From Cyclobacterium salsum (GTDB lineage: Bacteria > Bacteroidota > Bacteroidia > Cytophagales > Cyclobacteriaceae), in contig NZ_WNKG01000007.1 of NCBI RefSeq assembly GCF_010119245.1, forward strand, positions 1 through 64,000: DNA of 64,000 nt. Direction: 5' to 3'. The translations under genes were made by a program, and so were the position numbers. This document shows, in pieces, positions 1-8,278 of this stretch (the stretch's first letter is position 1; each line of letters opens with the position of its first letter). The notes under the pieces were generated by a model, which did no database searches, was not told the origin of the DNA, and saw only the letters and a program-made list of their open reading frames with translations.

Positions 1-49
1 AGAATGGAAAAGTATGTGGAATTTTAGCTGTTTTGTTTGCTTTTCAACA

Positions 50-460
50 TAGGAGGACACAAAGGAGGCACGAAGGGCGCGGAGGGATGATTTGGTAATG
101 TGGTGATTTGATGATGTAGTGAACTAAACCAAACCCTGAAAGGGTGAAAAGATGCTAACCCCGGGTAAGCCGACAAGGGAGGCGCAGCCCGGGGATAGGG
201 GAACTGACCCTTCCTGCATTGGCTATCCAGCTGCTCAACAAAGAAGCCGGCTTTCCGCCAATGCCCCGGCACTTTAGGACCACCCCCCGGGCCCCCTTGA
301 TTTACCCACTAGATTTAGAGACTGAGAGACTTGCAGACGAAGGGATGATGTGGTGATTTGATGATAATTTGACCAAAAAATTAGTTTTTCAATGCAAGAA
401 AAAAGCCATGAAACACTGTTCCATAGCTTTAGTCAATTAACAATAAACCCAAAATAACCT
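50..460. repeat. Intergenic repeat-rich spacer
   Basis: I see no credible gene here. The stretch holds an A/G-rich track (about 50-86), a short perfect palindrome ACCCT-GAA-AGGGT at 133-145, inverted arms CCCCGGG (159-165) and CCCGGGG (188-194), and an identical 18-mer, atgtggtgatttgatgat, at 98-115 and 348-365. Such mixes of short palindromes and T-G-A-rich strings are common intergenic debris in Bacteroidota and resemble REP-type elements. An 82-codon minus-strand open frame across 24-272 has no recognisable protein character and follows the repeats, so I do not call it. Confidence 0.55.
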
Positions 461-461
461 G

Positions 462-585
462 CTGTAGGAGAAGGATTCGAACCTCCACGGAGCGGTTGGG
501 CAAAATACGAGCTCGCTATTTGCTTTATTCCGGACTCTCCACCCCCGAGACAGGGGGGCATGTCTGCCAGTTTCATCATCCTACA
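462..585 (-). tRNA. tRNA-like gene, class II fold, GTC at the anticodon position, oversized variable arm
   Basis: Read on the minus strand, 579-585 and 463-469 form a perfect 7-bp acceptor stem (TGTAGGA/TCCTACA). The T arm is GGAGG-TTCGAAT-CCTTC (470-486), the D arm carries the Leu-like string CTGGCAGACATG, and the anticodon arm is CCCCC-CTGTCTC-GGGGG. By position the anticodon is GTC (Asp), but the D arm and long variable arm are those of Leu/Ser-type tRNAs. The variable region is about 55 nt, far above the usual 11-24, and is closed by GGAG/CTCC with an inner hairpin. No CCA is encoded; the discriminator would be G. It could be a pseudo-tRNA, a tRNA with a repeat inserted in the variable loop, or a functional odd tRNA; sequence alone does not settle this. 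Confidence 0.5.
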
Positions 586-814
586 AGATTTCAAACTTTC
601 TAAGACCTTTTGTCTTTGTTTGTTATTTCAAAGGTAATAAATCGATCCATAAAATAAAATTATATCAATGATTGTAGTAAATATTTACATTTTTTTTAAT
701 AAAAATCATTTTAATTTGCTTAATTGATAATCATAAGCTAGAATGAGGTACTGGTATTAACTATTTTTCAAAGGAAAAGTCAAAAAGGGTCTTTAAAACC
801 TCTAAATGCCCTTT

Positions 815-1546
815 TCAGGGCTGCGTTTTGGACGAGTGAGCCACTAGCTGCTGGATTTCTTGTAATTCTGATTCGGTCAGGTCACGCCATTGACCCGTAG
901 GCAAATCCAGGTGGATATTCATGATGCGGATGCGCTTCAGGGAAACCACCTGATAGCCCAGGTATTCGCACATACGCCGGATTTGCCGGTTGAGTCCCTG
1001 AGTCAGGATGATTTTAAAGGTGTTTTTCCCCAACTGTTTTACCTGACATTTTCGGGTCATCACTCCCAATATGGGTACTCCACTGCTCATCTTCTCTATA
1101 AATTCTGGACGAATGGGCTTGTTGACACGAACCAGGTATTCCTTTTCGTGCTGATTGCCAGCCCTCAGGATTTTATTGACAATATCCCCGTCGCTGGTCA
1201 GCAGGATCAGGCCTTCGCTGGGCTTATCCAGGCGACCGATGGGAAAAATCCTCCGGGGGTGCTTGACAAAATCCACAATATTGTCCTTCTCCCCTTTCGT
1301 GTCCGTGGTACATACGATGCCCACCGGTTTATTCAGGGCAATGTAAACGGGCTTCTCCTCCGGTTCGGCAATCAATTTTCCATCCACCCGTACCTCATCC
1401 TCCGGGCCGATTTTTGTTCCCATTTCAGGTACTTTCCCATTGATAGTCACCCGGCCTGCATCAATGAGTTTATCTGCCGCCCGACGGGAACAGTATCCCA
1501 CCTCGCTCAAATACTTGTTGATCCGTACCCGGTTTTTATCCTCCAT
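815..1546 (-). CDS. rluF: S4-domain 23S rRNA pseudouridine synthase, RluF-like
   Basis: This 243-residue protein belongs to the RsuA/RluF family, which isomerises uridine to pseudouridine in rRNA; RluF acts on 23S U2604 and can act on tRNA-Tyr. An N-terminal S4 RNA-binding domain (about residues 7-60) is followed by the catalytic domain with [10 protein letters not shown] at 104-113; D107 is the expected nucleophile. Near the C-terminus [14 protein letters not shown] matches the family's Arg-rich motif. The ATG (1544-1546) directly abuts the ddl stop (1547-1549), so the two are almost certainly one transcript and translationally coupled. Family membership is firm; the exact target uridine is inferred. 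It is a different branch from the S4-less RluE-like protein at 40821-41477. Confidence 0.9.
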   Translation of the reverse strand: MEDKNRVRINKYLSEVGYCSRRAADKLIDAGRVTINGKVPEMGTKIGPEDEVRVDGKLIAEPEEKPVYIALNKPVGIVCTTDTKGEKDNIVDFVKHPRRIFPIGRLDKPSEGLILLTSDGDIVNKILRAGNQHEKEYLVRVNKPIRPEFIEKMSSGVPILGVMTRKCQVKQLGKNTFKIILTQGLNRQIRRMCEYLGYQVVSLKRIRIMNIHLDLPTGQWRDLTESELQEIQQLVAHSSKTQP

Positions 1547-2536
1547 TTAGGCCCACATTTCCTCTATCAACTCGGTATAAAATTCCTTCAGTGTTTTTCC
1601 CGTTGCCCGAACCTGTTGGGAAATCAGGCTGGTTTCCGTCTGTCCGGGTACAGTATTGATTTCGATAAAGAAAAAATTACCCGTCTCCCTCTCCAAAAAA
1701 TAATCCATTCTTACCGAGCCTTTGCAATTGAGTTTCCGATAAACTTGCTCCGCAATCCGACTTACCCGCACTACTTCCCGCTCCTCCATACGGCCTGGGG
1801 TAATCTCCTCCGATACACCCGGTATGTATTTGGCTTCAAAGTCAAAAAACTCTTTGGAACTGATGATCTCTGTAGATGGAAGTACGGTAACTTTCCCATC
1901 GGTCTTATAAATGCCAATAGAAAACTCCCTGCCGGTCACAAATTCCTCTACCAAAACCTGTTTGTCCTCCTGAAAGGCCTTGTTCAAGGCTTCTTCCAGC
2001 TCCTCTGCCGTTTTCACCTTACTCATGCCAATGCTGCTGCCCCCATTATTGGGTTTTACAAAATAAGGTAGTTTCAACTGTGCCAGCACTTCCGAGGCGG
2101 CTTGCGGCCCATTGGCAAAAAGCTGCAGGGAGCGGGCCATGTACAGATCGGGTATACCCTCCAGTATAGCTTTGGTATAGCCCTTGTTCATGGTAATGGA
2201 AGAAGTCAGCGCATCGCAGGTGGTATAGGGGATGCCCAGCATGTCAAAATAACCCGCCAGTTTCCCATCCTCCCCTGGTGAGCCATGGATGATATTGAAA
2301 ATACCATCAAAGGCAACTTTCTCCCCGTTAATTTCTACGGTAAACGCATTTTTGTCCACCGGCCATTGGGTTCCGCCTTCCTCTTCCAGGTACCAATTTC
2401 CCGGATAGATATGCAGGGGATAAACCTCATAGCGGTCCCGATCCAGGTGTTGGGCCACCACGGCGGCACTTTTTTCGGAGACCACGGCCTCCCCCGTATA
2501 GCCGCCCATGATCAGGGCGATTTTTTTCTTTGTCAT
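1547..2536 (-). CDS. ddl: D-alanine--D-alanine ligase
   Basis: This ATP-grasp ligase joins two D-alanines for the peptidoglycan stem peptide in the cytoplasm. The 329-residue length is normal for Ddl. Seen in the sequence: an N-terminal Rossmann-like start IALIMGGYTGE, the HGSPGEDG substrate loop at 84-91, the glycine-rich ATP-grasp segment VKPNNGGSSIG at 160-170, and the terminal metal/substrate motif EINTVPGQT at 292-300. It is the first gene of a two-gene unit with rluF, with zero bases between them. The start ATG follows an A/T-rich leader without an obvious Shine-Dalgarno, as is usual in this phylum. Nothing looks truncated. Confidence 0.95.
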   Translation of the reverse strand: MTKKKIALIMGGYTGEAVVSEKSAAVVAQHLDRDRYEVYPLHIYPGNWYLEEEGGTQWPVDKNAFTVEINGEKVAFDGIFNIIHGSPGEDGKLAGYFDMLGIPYTTCDALTSSITMNKGYTKAILEGIPDLYMARSLQLFANGPQAASEVLAQLKLPYFVKPNNGGSSIGMSKVKTAEELEEALNKAFQEDKQVLVEEFVTGREFSIGIYKTDGKVTVLPSTEIISSKEFFDFEAKYIPGVSEEITPGRMEEREVVRVSRIAEQVYRKLNCKGSVRMDYFLERETGNFFFIEINTVPGQTETSLISQQVRATGKTLKEFYTELIEEMWA

Positions 2537-2849
2537 GGATAAAGATTTACTGGTACGAATTACCGGAATTTTAATTTAAAATAGAAATAGAAAGAGGTTC
2601 ACGTACTTATTATGCTTTCATTTCCAAATTCCGATTCCTGTGGTACCTGAACCTGTCGAAACTATAGTTCCCGCTGTTCGCTATTTGCAATGCCGAACCG
2701 AGGATAAGTAGCGTTTACAAATCCCCCTTTATCTGAACCACAGAATTACAAATTCCAGGGAGCGGGTGAAATTTACCTTTGTTCTTCTGCTGGTAATCCC
2801 AAACTTCCACTGAAAACTACCGGTCTGCTGAATTATAAAATACCATTCC
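2537..2849. repeat. Intergenic palindrome-repeat copy 1 (core 2677-2766)
   Basis: No gene is seen here. The stretch contains an imperfect palindrome TTCGCTATTTGCAATGCCGAA broken at two positions (2677-2697), then a degenerate unit gcgtttacaaatccc (2711-2725), the linker cctttatctg, and a perfect palindrome GAATT-ACA-AATTC within 2743-2755, ending in ggagcgg. The same order of palindrome, linker, palindrome and ggagc(g)g recurs at 3567-3620 and 8141-8196. It lies between the ddl promoter region and the deleted DUF4221 gene. Confidence 0.7.
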
Positions 2850-3287
2850 TTAAAAAGTAGCCGCCAATCGAATAAAACCCAATTCATCGGCTATATTGGC
2901 AAAAATCCAAATATCGCCCTCCCGGACAAAGTAACGCACCGGATTATCTGACAGGTAGACATGGTTTTTGTCCAGCATATTCAAATGATAGATGGGACTT
3001 ACGGTTCCGTTTGGGCCCTCCTTTTCAAAGGGCAGCTTTTCCAGTAGCCGACGTTCCTCCAGGTCTATTTTTTCCAGCGTATGGTCATACTGATTGAAGT
3101 TATACAGGTATTTCCCGTCTGGGGCAAGAGCAAAATCGGCTCCTTCCAGATACAGTATTTCCTCTCCTGCATCCACCATCAGGGTATCCATTTTAATTTT
3201 CAAACTATCGGTAGTGCTGGTTTCCGGCTTGTTTCCACAGGAAAAGCCGATCATTGTCAAAATGAGCAGCGGTAATTGTTTCATCAT
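2850..3287 (-). pseudogene. DUF4221-type lipoprotein relic with internal deletion
   Basis: The 145-residue product starts with a lipoprotein signal (MMKQLPLLILTMIGFSC, lipobox FSC). It continues with the N-terminal pattern I associate with DUF4221 proteins of Bacteroidota: an aspartate-rich strand, FALAPDGKYLYNFN, EKIDLEE and EKEGPNG. Those proteins are usually about 350-400 residues. Here the last 30 residues (YFVREGDIWIFANIADELGF) resemble the usual C-terminus, joined straight to the first 115 residues. The simplest reading is an in-frame deletion of about two thirds of the gene. Function of the family is unknown; the product may be an outer-envelope lipoprotein remnant. Repeat copies flank it on both sides, which could have promoted the deletion. 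Confidence 0.5.
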
Positions 3288-3673
3288 ATCAAATTTAGGA
3301 CAGTGTAAATTAAAAATACTTTATGGGAAAGCGAGGTTAAAAAAGGTTAAGATCAGGAGAATAACTGGAACCCGAATCCCTGGCAGAACAGGTAAAAAAA
3401 GCGCATCAGGAGGCCATTGACCAGCAATAGTGTTGATGGTTTGATGATAGGATGTGCTGATTGTGGTGGTTTGATTGTAAGATGAAATTTCTCGTTCTTA
3501 ATTCCTGGCGATTTCAAATGGACTGTTGGCATAGGGTTTTCCTAGGAGGATCTTCATGTCTATCCTGGGATTACAAATCCCCTTTTATCTATCCACGGAA
3601 TTACAAATTCCGAGGAGCGGGTATCAGGGATGAAATGGCAAATTTGACCCAGCACATAATTCTCACTCCCCCA
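3288..3673. repeat. Intergenic spacer with palindrome-repeat copy 2 (core 3567-3620)
   Basis: No intact gene. The core has two perfect palindromes, GGGATT-ACA-AATCCC (3567-3581) and GGAATT-ACA-AATTCC (3597-3611), separated by ccttttatctatccac and followed by gaggagcgg. Upstream, 3425-3485 is rich in tgatggtttgatgat-like strings as at 98-115. A 21-codon plus-strand open stretch ending in a stop at 3428-3430 has coding-like composition and may be the 3-prime scrap of a lost gene. Confidence 0.65.
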
Positions 3674-5572
3674 CTAATCCCCTCTTAAAATTAGATCGGC
3701 ATGAACCGCCTGATATCCGGTGGTATCTTGGCTAACGGCCGGACCAATCCTTCGGATATGCACATAATTGGCGCTGTAGTTTTTGTCTCCGGAAAACCAT
3801 GCCTTTAGAGCCGTTTCACCTGGTTTTAAATGCACCAGAAAGCTGGCTGCTCTCCTATCAGGATTCACTTCCGCCTGCCGCTCCTGATTGCCAATGATCA
3901 AATGGGCGGTATTGATAGCTGCTGTACCAGGATCAGCGTCGGTTTCAATACGAAAGCGATCGTCCTCCAAAGTGGATGTGGGGGAAAGGTTGTGCCGAAA
4001 AGTGGCTCCTTCATTTTCTACGATTCTCCTGCCGGATTCGATGGGCCAGCGATAGAGATGAAATTCATACAGCCCTTCCTGATCCACATCGAGTGCCCAG
4101 ACCAATCCATCCTCAGGCCTAAGGGCATCATGGGCATAGATGGTGGAGGGGTTTTCATGCTCATTTCCGATAATTATGTGATTGTACCGGTCAAAATCAG
4201 TGGATATGTGCTGCCACCAGGCTTCATACTTTTTGGTCAGCGAATCCACCAACTCTTTGTTTTGAGCTGCAATATCCTGTTTTTGTCCCGGATCCGATTG
4301 GATGTCATACAGCTCCTTTTTATCGCGTCCTTCCAATCTCCATTTCTCGGTCAACACCTGGAAATCCTTGTACTTTTCCGGGTATTGCAACCGTTGATTG
4401 TGAACAAAAAGGGTGCGATCTTCCCATTCTTCCTGCAAACCAGTCAGCAAAGGCCGCAGGCTCCGTCCATCATACTCCAATCCTTCAGGTGCATCCAGGC
4501 CGGCCAGGTCAATGAGGGTTGGCAGTATATCAATGTGTGCCGTAAGTTGATCCACATCCCTGCCGCCACCAATACCTCCCGAAGGCCAGCGAATAAAGAA
4601 TGGCACCCGGTGCGCCCCTTCGTATCCCCTTATTTTTCCTCCCCGCATGCCGGCATTAAACCCCTCCTTTACAAATAGGTCCTCATCGAGGATAATCCCT
4701 CCAAACCAGGGGCCGGGGCCATTGTCCGTCATGAATATCACAATGGTATTTTCCCGCAACTTCATCCGGTCTATCTCCGCTAGAAACCTACCCATATCCT
4801 CATCGAACTTTGCGAGCATGCCGTAATAATTGGCAATCCGGTCTGACAAGTCCGACTTATAGGGTGCAGAATAGGCTTCATCTACCAGTAAAGGGGCATG
4901 GGGAATATTGGAAGAAATGTAGGTAAAAAAGGGCTCGTCCTGGTTTTTTTCAATAAATGTCAGGGCTTCCTCAAACCATACGGTATTTGCATAGCCTTCA
5001 TATTGTTTGAATATGCCGTTATGCCGGTACACATCATCAAAATAATCATTCCCCCAATAATCGGGATGGATGGCAGACGCCCCACCCCCGTGAACCAGCG
5101 TTTCCTGGAAGCCCCTGTCCATCGGGCGAAAAGGGTAATTTTCACCCAAATGCCATTTGCCAAAATACCCGGTTTGATAGCCGGCGTTTCGGAACAGATC
5201 AGCGATCGTCACTTTATCCTGCTGCAACAATGACCTGCCCCCGATGGTATGCCATACGCCTGACCGGGATGAATATTGCCCCGTCATGATGGCCGCCCGG
5301 GTAGGCGAGCAACTTGGGTCCACATGAAAATCCGTAAGGCGTACACTTTCCTGATAAAGCTGATCCAGATGGGGGGTTTTCAGGTTAGGGTTGCCATGCG
5401 CTCCGATATCTCCATAACCCTGATCATCATTCATTATCAAAATCACATTTGGACGCTCCTGCCCCGGGGTACTATCCGCATTATTATCCATGCACCCATA
5501 TAAAAGCGCAGATAGCAGTCCAACATGCATAAGAAAATACAGTTTATTTACGCCAGGTTTCGTAGGCCACAA
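3674..5572 (-). CDS. Sulfatase (S1 family, exported lipoprotein)
   Basis: A 632-residue type I sulfatase that would hydrolyse sulfate esters on a glycan or aryl substrate outside the cytoplasm. The N-terminus is a lipoprotein signal ending LLYGC (C27). The calcium-binding DD pair lies at 49-50 in LIMNDDQGYGD, and the formylglycine motif C-x-P-x-R is CSPTR with C88, followed by TG. Further on are GKWHLG and HAPL segments typical of the fold. The C-terminal 150 residues form a beta-rich extension not needed for catalysis. The Cys-type motif means it needs maturation by FGE or anSME; no convincing FGE is in the window. The gene stands alone, with an inverted repeat TCCCGAT-CA-ATCGGGA 47 bases upstream. 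Substrate unknown. Confidence 0.92.
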   Translation of the reverse strand: MWPTKPGVNKLYFLMHVGLLSALLYGCMDNNADSTPGQERPNVILIMNDDQGYGDIGAHGNPNLKTPHLDQLYQESVRLTDFHVDPSCSPTRAAIMTGQYSSRSGVWHTIGGRSLLQQDKVTIADLFRNAGYQTGYFGKWHLGENYPFRPMDRGFQETLVHGGGASAIHPDYWGNDYFDDVYRHNGIFKQYEGYANTVWFEEALTFIEKNQDEPFFTYISSNIPHAPLLVDEAYSAPYKSDLSDRIANYYGMLAKFDEDMGRFLAEIDRMKLRENTIVIFMTDNGPGPWFGGIILDEDLFVKEGFNAGMRGGKIRGYEGAHRVPFFIRWPSGGIGGGRDVDQLTAHIDILPTLIDLAGLDAPEGLEYDGRSLRPLLTGLQEEWEDRTLFVHNQRLQYPEKYKDFQVLTEKWRLEGRDKKELYDIQSDPGQKQDIAAQNKELVDSLTKKYEAWWQHISTDFDRYNHIIIGNEHENPSTIYAHDALRPEDGLVWALDVDQEGLYEFHLYRWPIESGRRIVENEGATFRHNLSPTSTLEDDRFRIETDADPGTAAINTAHLIIGNQERQAEVNPDRRAASFLVHLKPGETALKAWFSGDKNYSANYVHIRRIGPAVSQDTTGYQAVHADLILRGD

Positions 5573-6190
5573 ATAATTTCTGGTTATTTAGATTAGAAGG
5601 AAAATTCAACCATCAAGATCCCGATCAATCGGGAAAGTAGCAGTTTAAAGGTACAGCAATGCCTTTCTAATTGCCAACCAATTTGTTGACCAAATCATGT
5701 ACTATGTTAGCTTTAATAAATGATGAGATGATTACCAAAAATCCTATTTTCAATTCTCAACAATATGCTGTACTTGACAGATGCATCAAATTTCCTTTCA
5801 CAAACTCAGACTGCTTCAAAATTCAACATTTAGCTACATTTAACTCCATACCTGTATTAGTGACCATGCCTGAGTTACTAAATAAATGATACTCTTGGGT
5901 TGAATTAGGCATTTATTCAGTACATACGCTAATTCATTAAACCGCATTATCGGACCCGTGCTCATTGTCTAATTTTTTGAATTATCCAATCACTATACTT
6001 AATTCGGGTTATGCCCCGTTAAATAGTTAGTTTCCGCCTTGCAGGTTTTGGCGTTAAAAAATCCGGGCAGTGAGGTCGCAAAAGCAGAGGCCTGTCTGAC
6101 GATGGTTTTGGTTTGATTACCGGTCGTGGGCTTACTAACTTACCGATTGAATGGTCAACCTGTTAAGCAGTTACCCCATATACCCCAGCT
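5573..6190. other. Gene-poor spacer between sulfatase and Crp/Fnr genes
   Basis: About 620 bases with no supportable gene. It holds the 7-bp inverted repeat at 619-634 of the 5 kb block (5619-5634) next to the sulfatase start, an A/T-rich stretch (5690-5990), and the leader of the Crp/Fnr gene. A 72-codon plus-strand open frame (5671-5889) has no domain, no clear ribosome site and a low-complexity look, so it is not called. Confidence 0.5.
5619..5634. promoter_or_regulatory. Inverted repeat upstream of the sulfatase gene
   Basis: Perfect 7-bp arms TCCCGAT and ATCGGGA separated by CA, 47 bases upstream of the sulfatase start. The size and spacing fit a dimeric regulator site, but short G/C-A/T palindromes also occur by chance or as repeats. 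Confidence 0.3.
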
Positions 6191-6772
6191 ATGCACCAAA
6201 CCAAACCCATTGTGAACCTATTCGATTTTTTTGATACCATTTACCCCATGGGTCCCGAAGCAAAAAAAGCCCTGGAACAGCTTATCAGAGAAAAAGGCTA
6301 TGCCAAAAATGAGATCGTACAGGAACTCGGCAGTAGGTGCCGGACGATTTACATTGTAAAAACGGGTGGGGCCAGGATTTTTTATTATAAAGACGGCATT
6401 GACATTACCGAACACTTTGCCTTTGAAAATGACCTCATTGTGAGGGCCGAGAGCCTTTTTACCGGAAACCCTACCTCAAAAGGCATCCAAGCCATTGATA
6501 AAACCAGGATGGTGGCCATTGATTCGGAAAAGCTCTTTCACCTTTACGACCAACACCACGATTTGGAAAGGTTGTTTCGGCTCATTTTTGAGCGGGAATA
6601 CGTGAATACCGTCAAGCGGCTGGAAATCTTGCAGTTTAAATCTGCCAGGGAACGATACCTTGAACTGCTGGAAACCACCGATTTTGTTCAAAAGATCCCG
6701 CTGAAGTACATCGCTTCCTACCTGGGAATCACACAGGTTTCCCTCAGTCGTATCCGCTCTGGTCTGGGCTGA
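6191..6772 (+). CDS. Crp/Fnr-family transcriptional regulator
   Basis: A 193-residue regulator with an N-terminal cyclic-nucleotide-binding-like beta roll (about 20-115; the stretch IYIVKTGGARIFYYKDG is characteristic) and a C-terminal winged helix whose recognition part is IPLKYIASYLGITQVSLSRIR (about 168-188; shown here as its family hallmark). In Bacteroidota such proteins usually lack the strict cAMP-contact residues, and I see no FNR-type cysteine cluster. The next gene, an MFS transporter, follows on the same strand within about 60 bases, so control of that transporter is the natural guess. Ligand unknown. Confidence 0.88.
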   Translation: MHQTKPIVNLFDFFDTIYPMGPEAKKALEQLIREKGYAKNEIVQELGSRCRTIYIVKTGGARIFYYKDGIDITEHFAFENDLIVRAESLFTGNPTSKGIQAIDKTRMVAIDSEKLFHLYDQHHDLERLFRLIFEREYVNTVKRLEILQFKSARERYLELLETTDFVQKIPLKYIASYLGITQVSLSRIRSGLG

Positions 6773-6793
6773 TTTTTTAACATTTGTAAAAGG

Positions 6794-6820
6794 TATTGTC
6801 TCCCCATCGCCTGACCTTTG
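6794..6820 (+). promoter_or_regulatory. Possible Bacteroidota promoter before the MFS gene
   Basis: GACCTTTG (6813-6820) matches the -7 consensus TAnnTTTG at all but the first base, with a TTG at 6796-6798 at short spacing. It lies 12 bases before the ATG at 6832 and argues against the TTG start at 6796. Confidence 0.35.
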
Positions 6821-6831
6821 TCAGACTAATT

Positions 6832-8091
6832 ATGCGCGAGATGAATACAGATAGCATACAACTTGGATTAAAAGAAAACTGGAAACAGTTTACCATTCTG
6901 GTCATTGTAAACGCCTTTGTGGGTGGGATGATCGGCATGGAACGAACCATCATTCCGCAATTTGCGGAGATGGAATTTGGCATTGCTTCAAAAACAGCCA
7001 TTCTTTCCTTTATCACGGCTTTTGGTATCACCAAAGCCATTGCCAACTACTATACGGGACGACTTGCGAACCGCTTTGGGAGAAAAAATCTGCTCCTGTT
7101 TGGATGGCTGCTGGCCATGCCCATACCGTTTATGCTGATTTATGCTGGCAGCTGGAACTGGGTGATTTTTGCCAATGTACTTTTAGGTGTAAGTCAGGGA
7201 CTCACATGGAGCAGCACGGTGGTCATGAAAATTGACCTGGTGGGAGAAAAAGACCGGGGCCTGGCCATGGGCTTAAACGAATTTGCCGGTTATTTTGCCG
7301 TAGGGCTGGTGGCCTTTCTGACAGGCTATGTGGCCAATAAATACGGCATTACGCCTTATCCCTTTTACATTGGAATCTTTATCTCGGTGGTCGGATTTGT
7401 GTTGACCGCCCTCTGGGTGAAGGACACGCGGGCATTTGTGCACAAAGAAAGTGCTTCCGATACTACCAAACAGCTGAAAAATGTTTTTGTGGAAACCACC
7501 TTCAAAAACAAAACCTTAAGTTCCGTGACCCAGGCGGGGCTGATCAACAACCTGAACGATGGCATGATCTGGGGCTTGCTGCCGATCATTCTTGTCTCTC
7601 TCAATTACAACAATGAAAACATAGGCATCATTACAGCCATTTACCCTACCGTTTGGGGTATCGGGCAACTTTTTACCGGTAAGATGTCCGACCATTATTC
7701 CAAAAAGGCCATGCTCTTTTGGGGCATGCTGGCGCAGGGCCTGGCCATCTTACTGATTCCGTATAGCAGTAACTTTTACATATTGGCTTCCCTTTCTGCC
7801 ATTTTAGGATTGGGAACGGCACTGGTATATCCCACCTTCCTCTCCACCATTGCCCAGGCGAGCAGCCCCAAACAGCGGGCTGAAAGCATCGGAACGTTCC
7901 GGCTATGGCGGGACATGGGTTATGCTTTCGGGGCGGTAATTTCAGGAATCACAGCCGATCTATTTGGCATTGACTACGCCATAATACTTATTGGGGTACT
8001 GACCATTGGTTCTTCCCTTGTTATTAAATTCCGAATGCCGGAGAAAATTTCTAACAAAGAAGAAATGACTTTGGAAGAATTTGGTCGCTAA
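6832..8091 (+). CDS. MFS transporter
   Basis: A 12-TM major facilitator protein of about 419 residues. It carries the MFS loop signature GRLANRFGRKNLLLFGW between TM2 and TM3 and the equivalent GKMSDHYSKKAMLFWG in the second half. Two six-helix halves are separated by a charged loop around residue 200. An open frame reaches back to a TTG at 6796, but a -7-like box lies inside that extension, so I prefer the ATG at 6832 (or 6841). It sits just downstream of the Crp/Fnr gene on the same strand and is probably under its control. The substrate cannot be read from the sequence. The resemblance is to drug/metabolite exporters rather than sugar importers. Confidence 0.88.
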   Translation: MREMNTDSIQLGLKENWKQFTILVIVNAFVGGMIGMERTIIPQFAEMEFGIASKTAILSFITAFGITKAIANYYTGRLANRFGRKNLLLFGWLLAMPIPFMLIYAGSWNWVIFANVLLGVSQGLTWSSTVVMKIDLVGEKDRGLAMGLNEFAGYFAVGLVAFLTGYVANKYGITPYPFYIGIFISVVGFVLTALWVKDTRAFVHKESASDTTKQLKNVFVETTFKNKTLSSVTQAGLINNLNDGMIWGLLPIILVSLNYNNENIGIITAIYPTVWGIGQLFTGKMSDHYSKKAMLFWGMLAQGLAILLIPYSSNFYILASLSAILGLGTALVYPTFLSTIAQASSPKQRAESIGTFRLWRDMGYAFGAVISGITADLFGIDYAIILIGVLTIGSSLVIKFRMPEKISNKEEMTLEEFGR

Positions 8092-8140
8092 CACCTAAAA
8101 CAAAAAGACCTGGGAAGAAATACCAATTTCCTACCGTCAG

Positions 8141-8248
8141 GGGATTGCAAATACCCTTTATCTGGGCCACGAAATTGCAAATTTCGCGGAGCCGTGCTGT
8201 TCGACATTTGCAATGTCGAATCACATATAACCAGGATTTGAAATCCTG
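8141..8248. repeat. Palindrome-repeat array, copy 3 (four palindromes)
   Basis: Four short palindromes follow each other: near-perfect at 8141-8155, perfect CGAAATT-GCA-AATTTCG (8170-8186), perfect TTCGACATT-TGC-AATGTCGAA (8200-8220) and perfect CAGGATTT-G-AAATCCTG (8232-8248). Arms differ in sequence between units while pairing is kept. The linker cctttatctg and the string ggagc-cg match copies at 2711-2766 and 3567-3620. It lies between the convergent MFS and beta-helix genes. Confidence 0.75.
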
Positions 8249-8278
8249 CTTTCGAGAACCTCCGGACAAGGGACTTCC

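Noticed and set aside
24-272. 82-codon minus-strand open frame at the window start
   Set aside because: It runs through short palindromes and repeats and has no protein character.
890-2071. 393-codon plus-strand open frame opposite rluF and ddl
   Set aside because: It lies fully antisense to two clear, motif-bearing genes and has no domain or signal; its composition mirrors the true strand.
3830-4678. 282-codon plus-strand open frame opposite the sulfatase
   Set aside because: Antisense shadow of a well-supported sulfatase; no ribosome site and no motif.
5671-5889. 72-codon plus-strand open frame in the sulfatase/Crp spacer
   Set aside because: No recognisable pattern, no ribosome site, in an A/T-rich stretch; likely chance.
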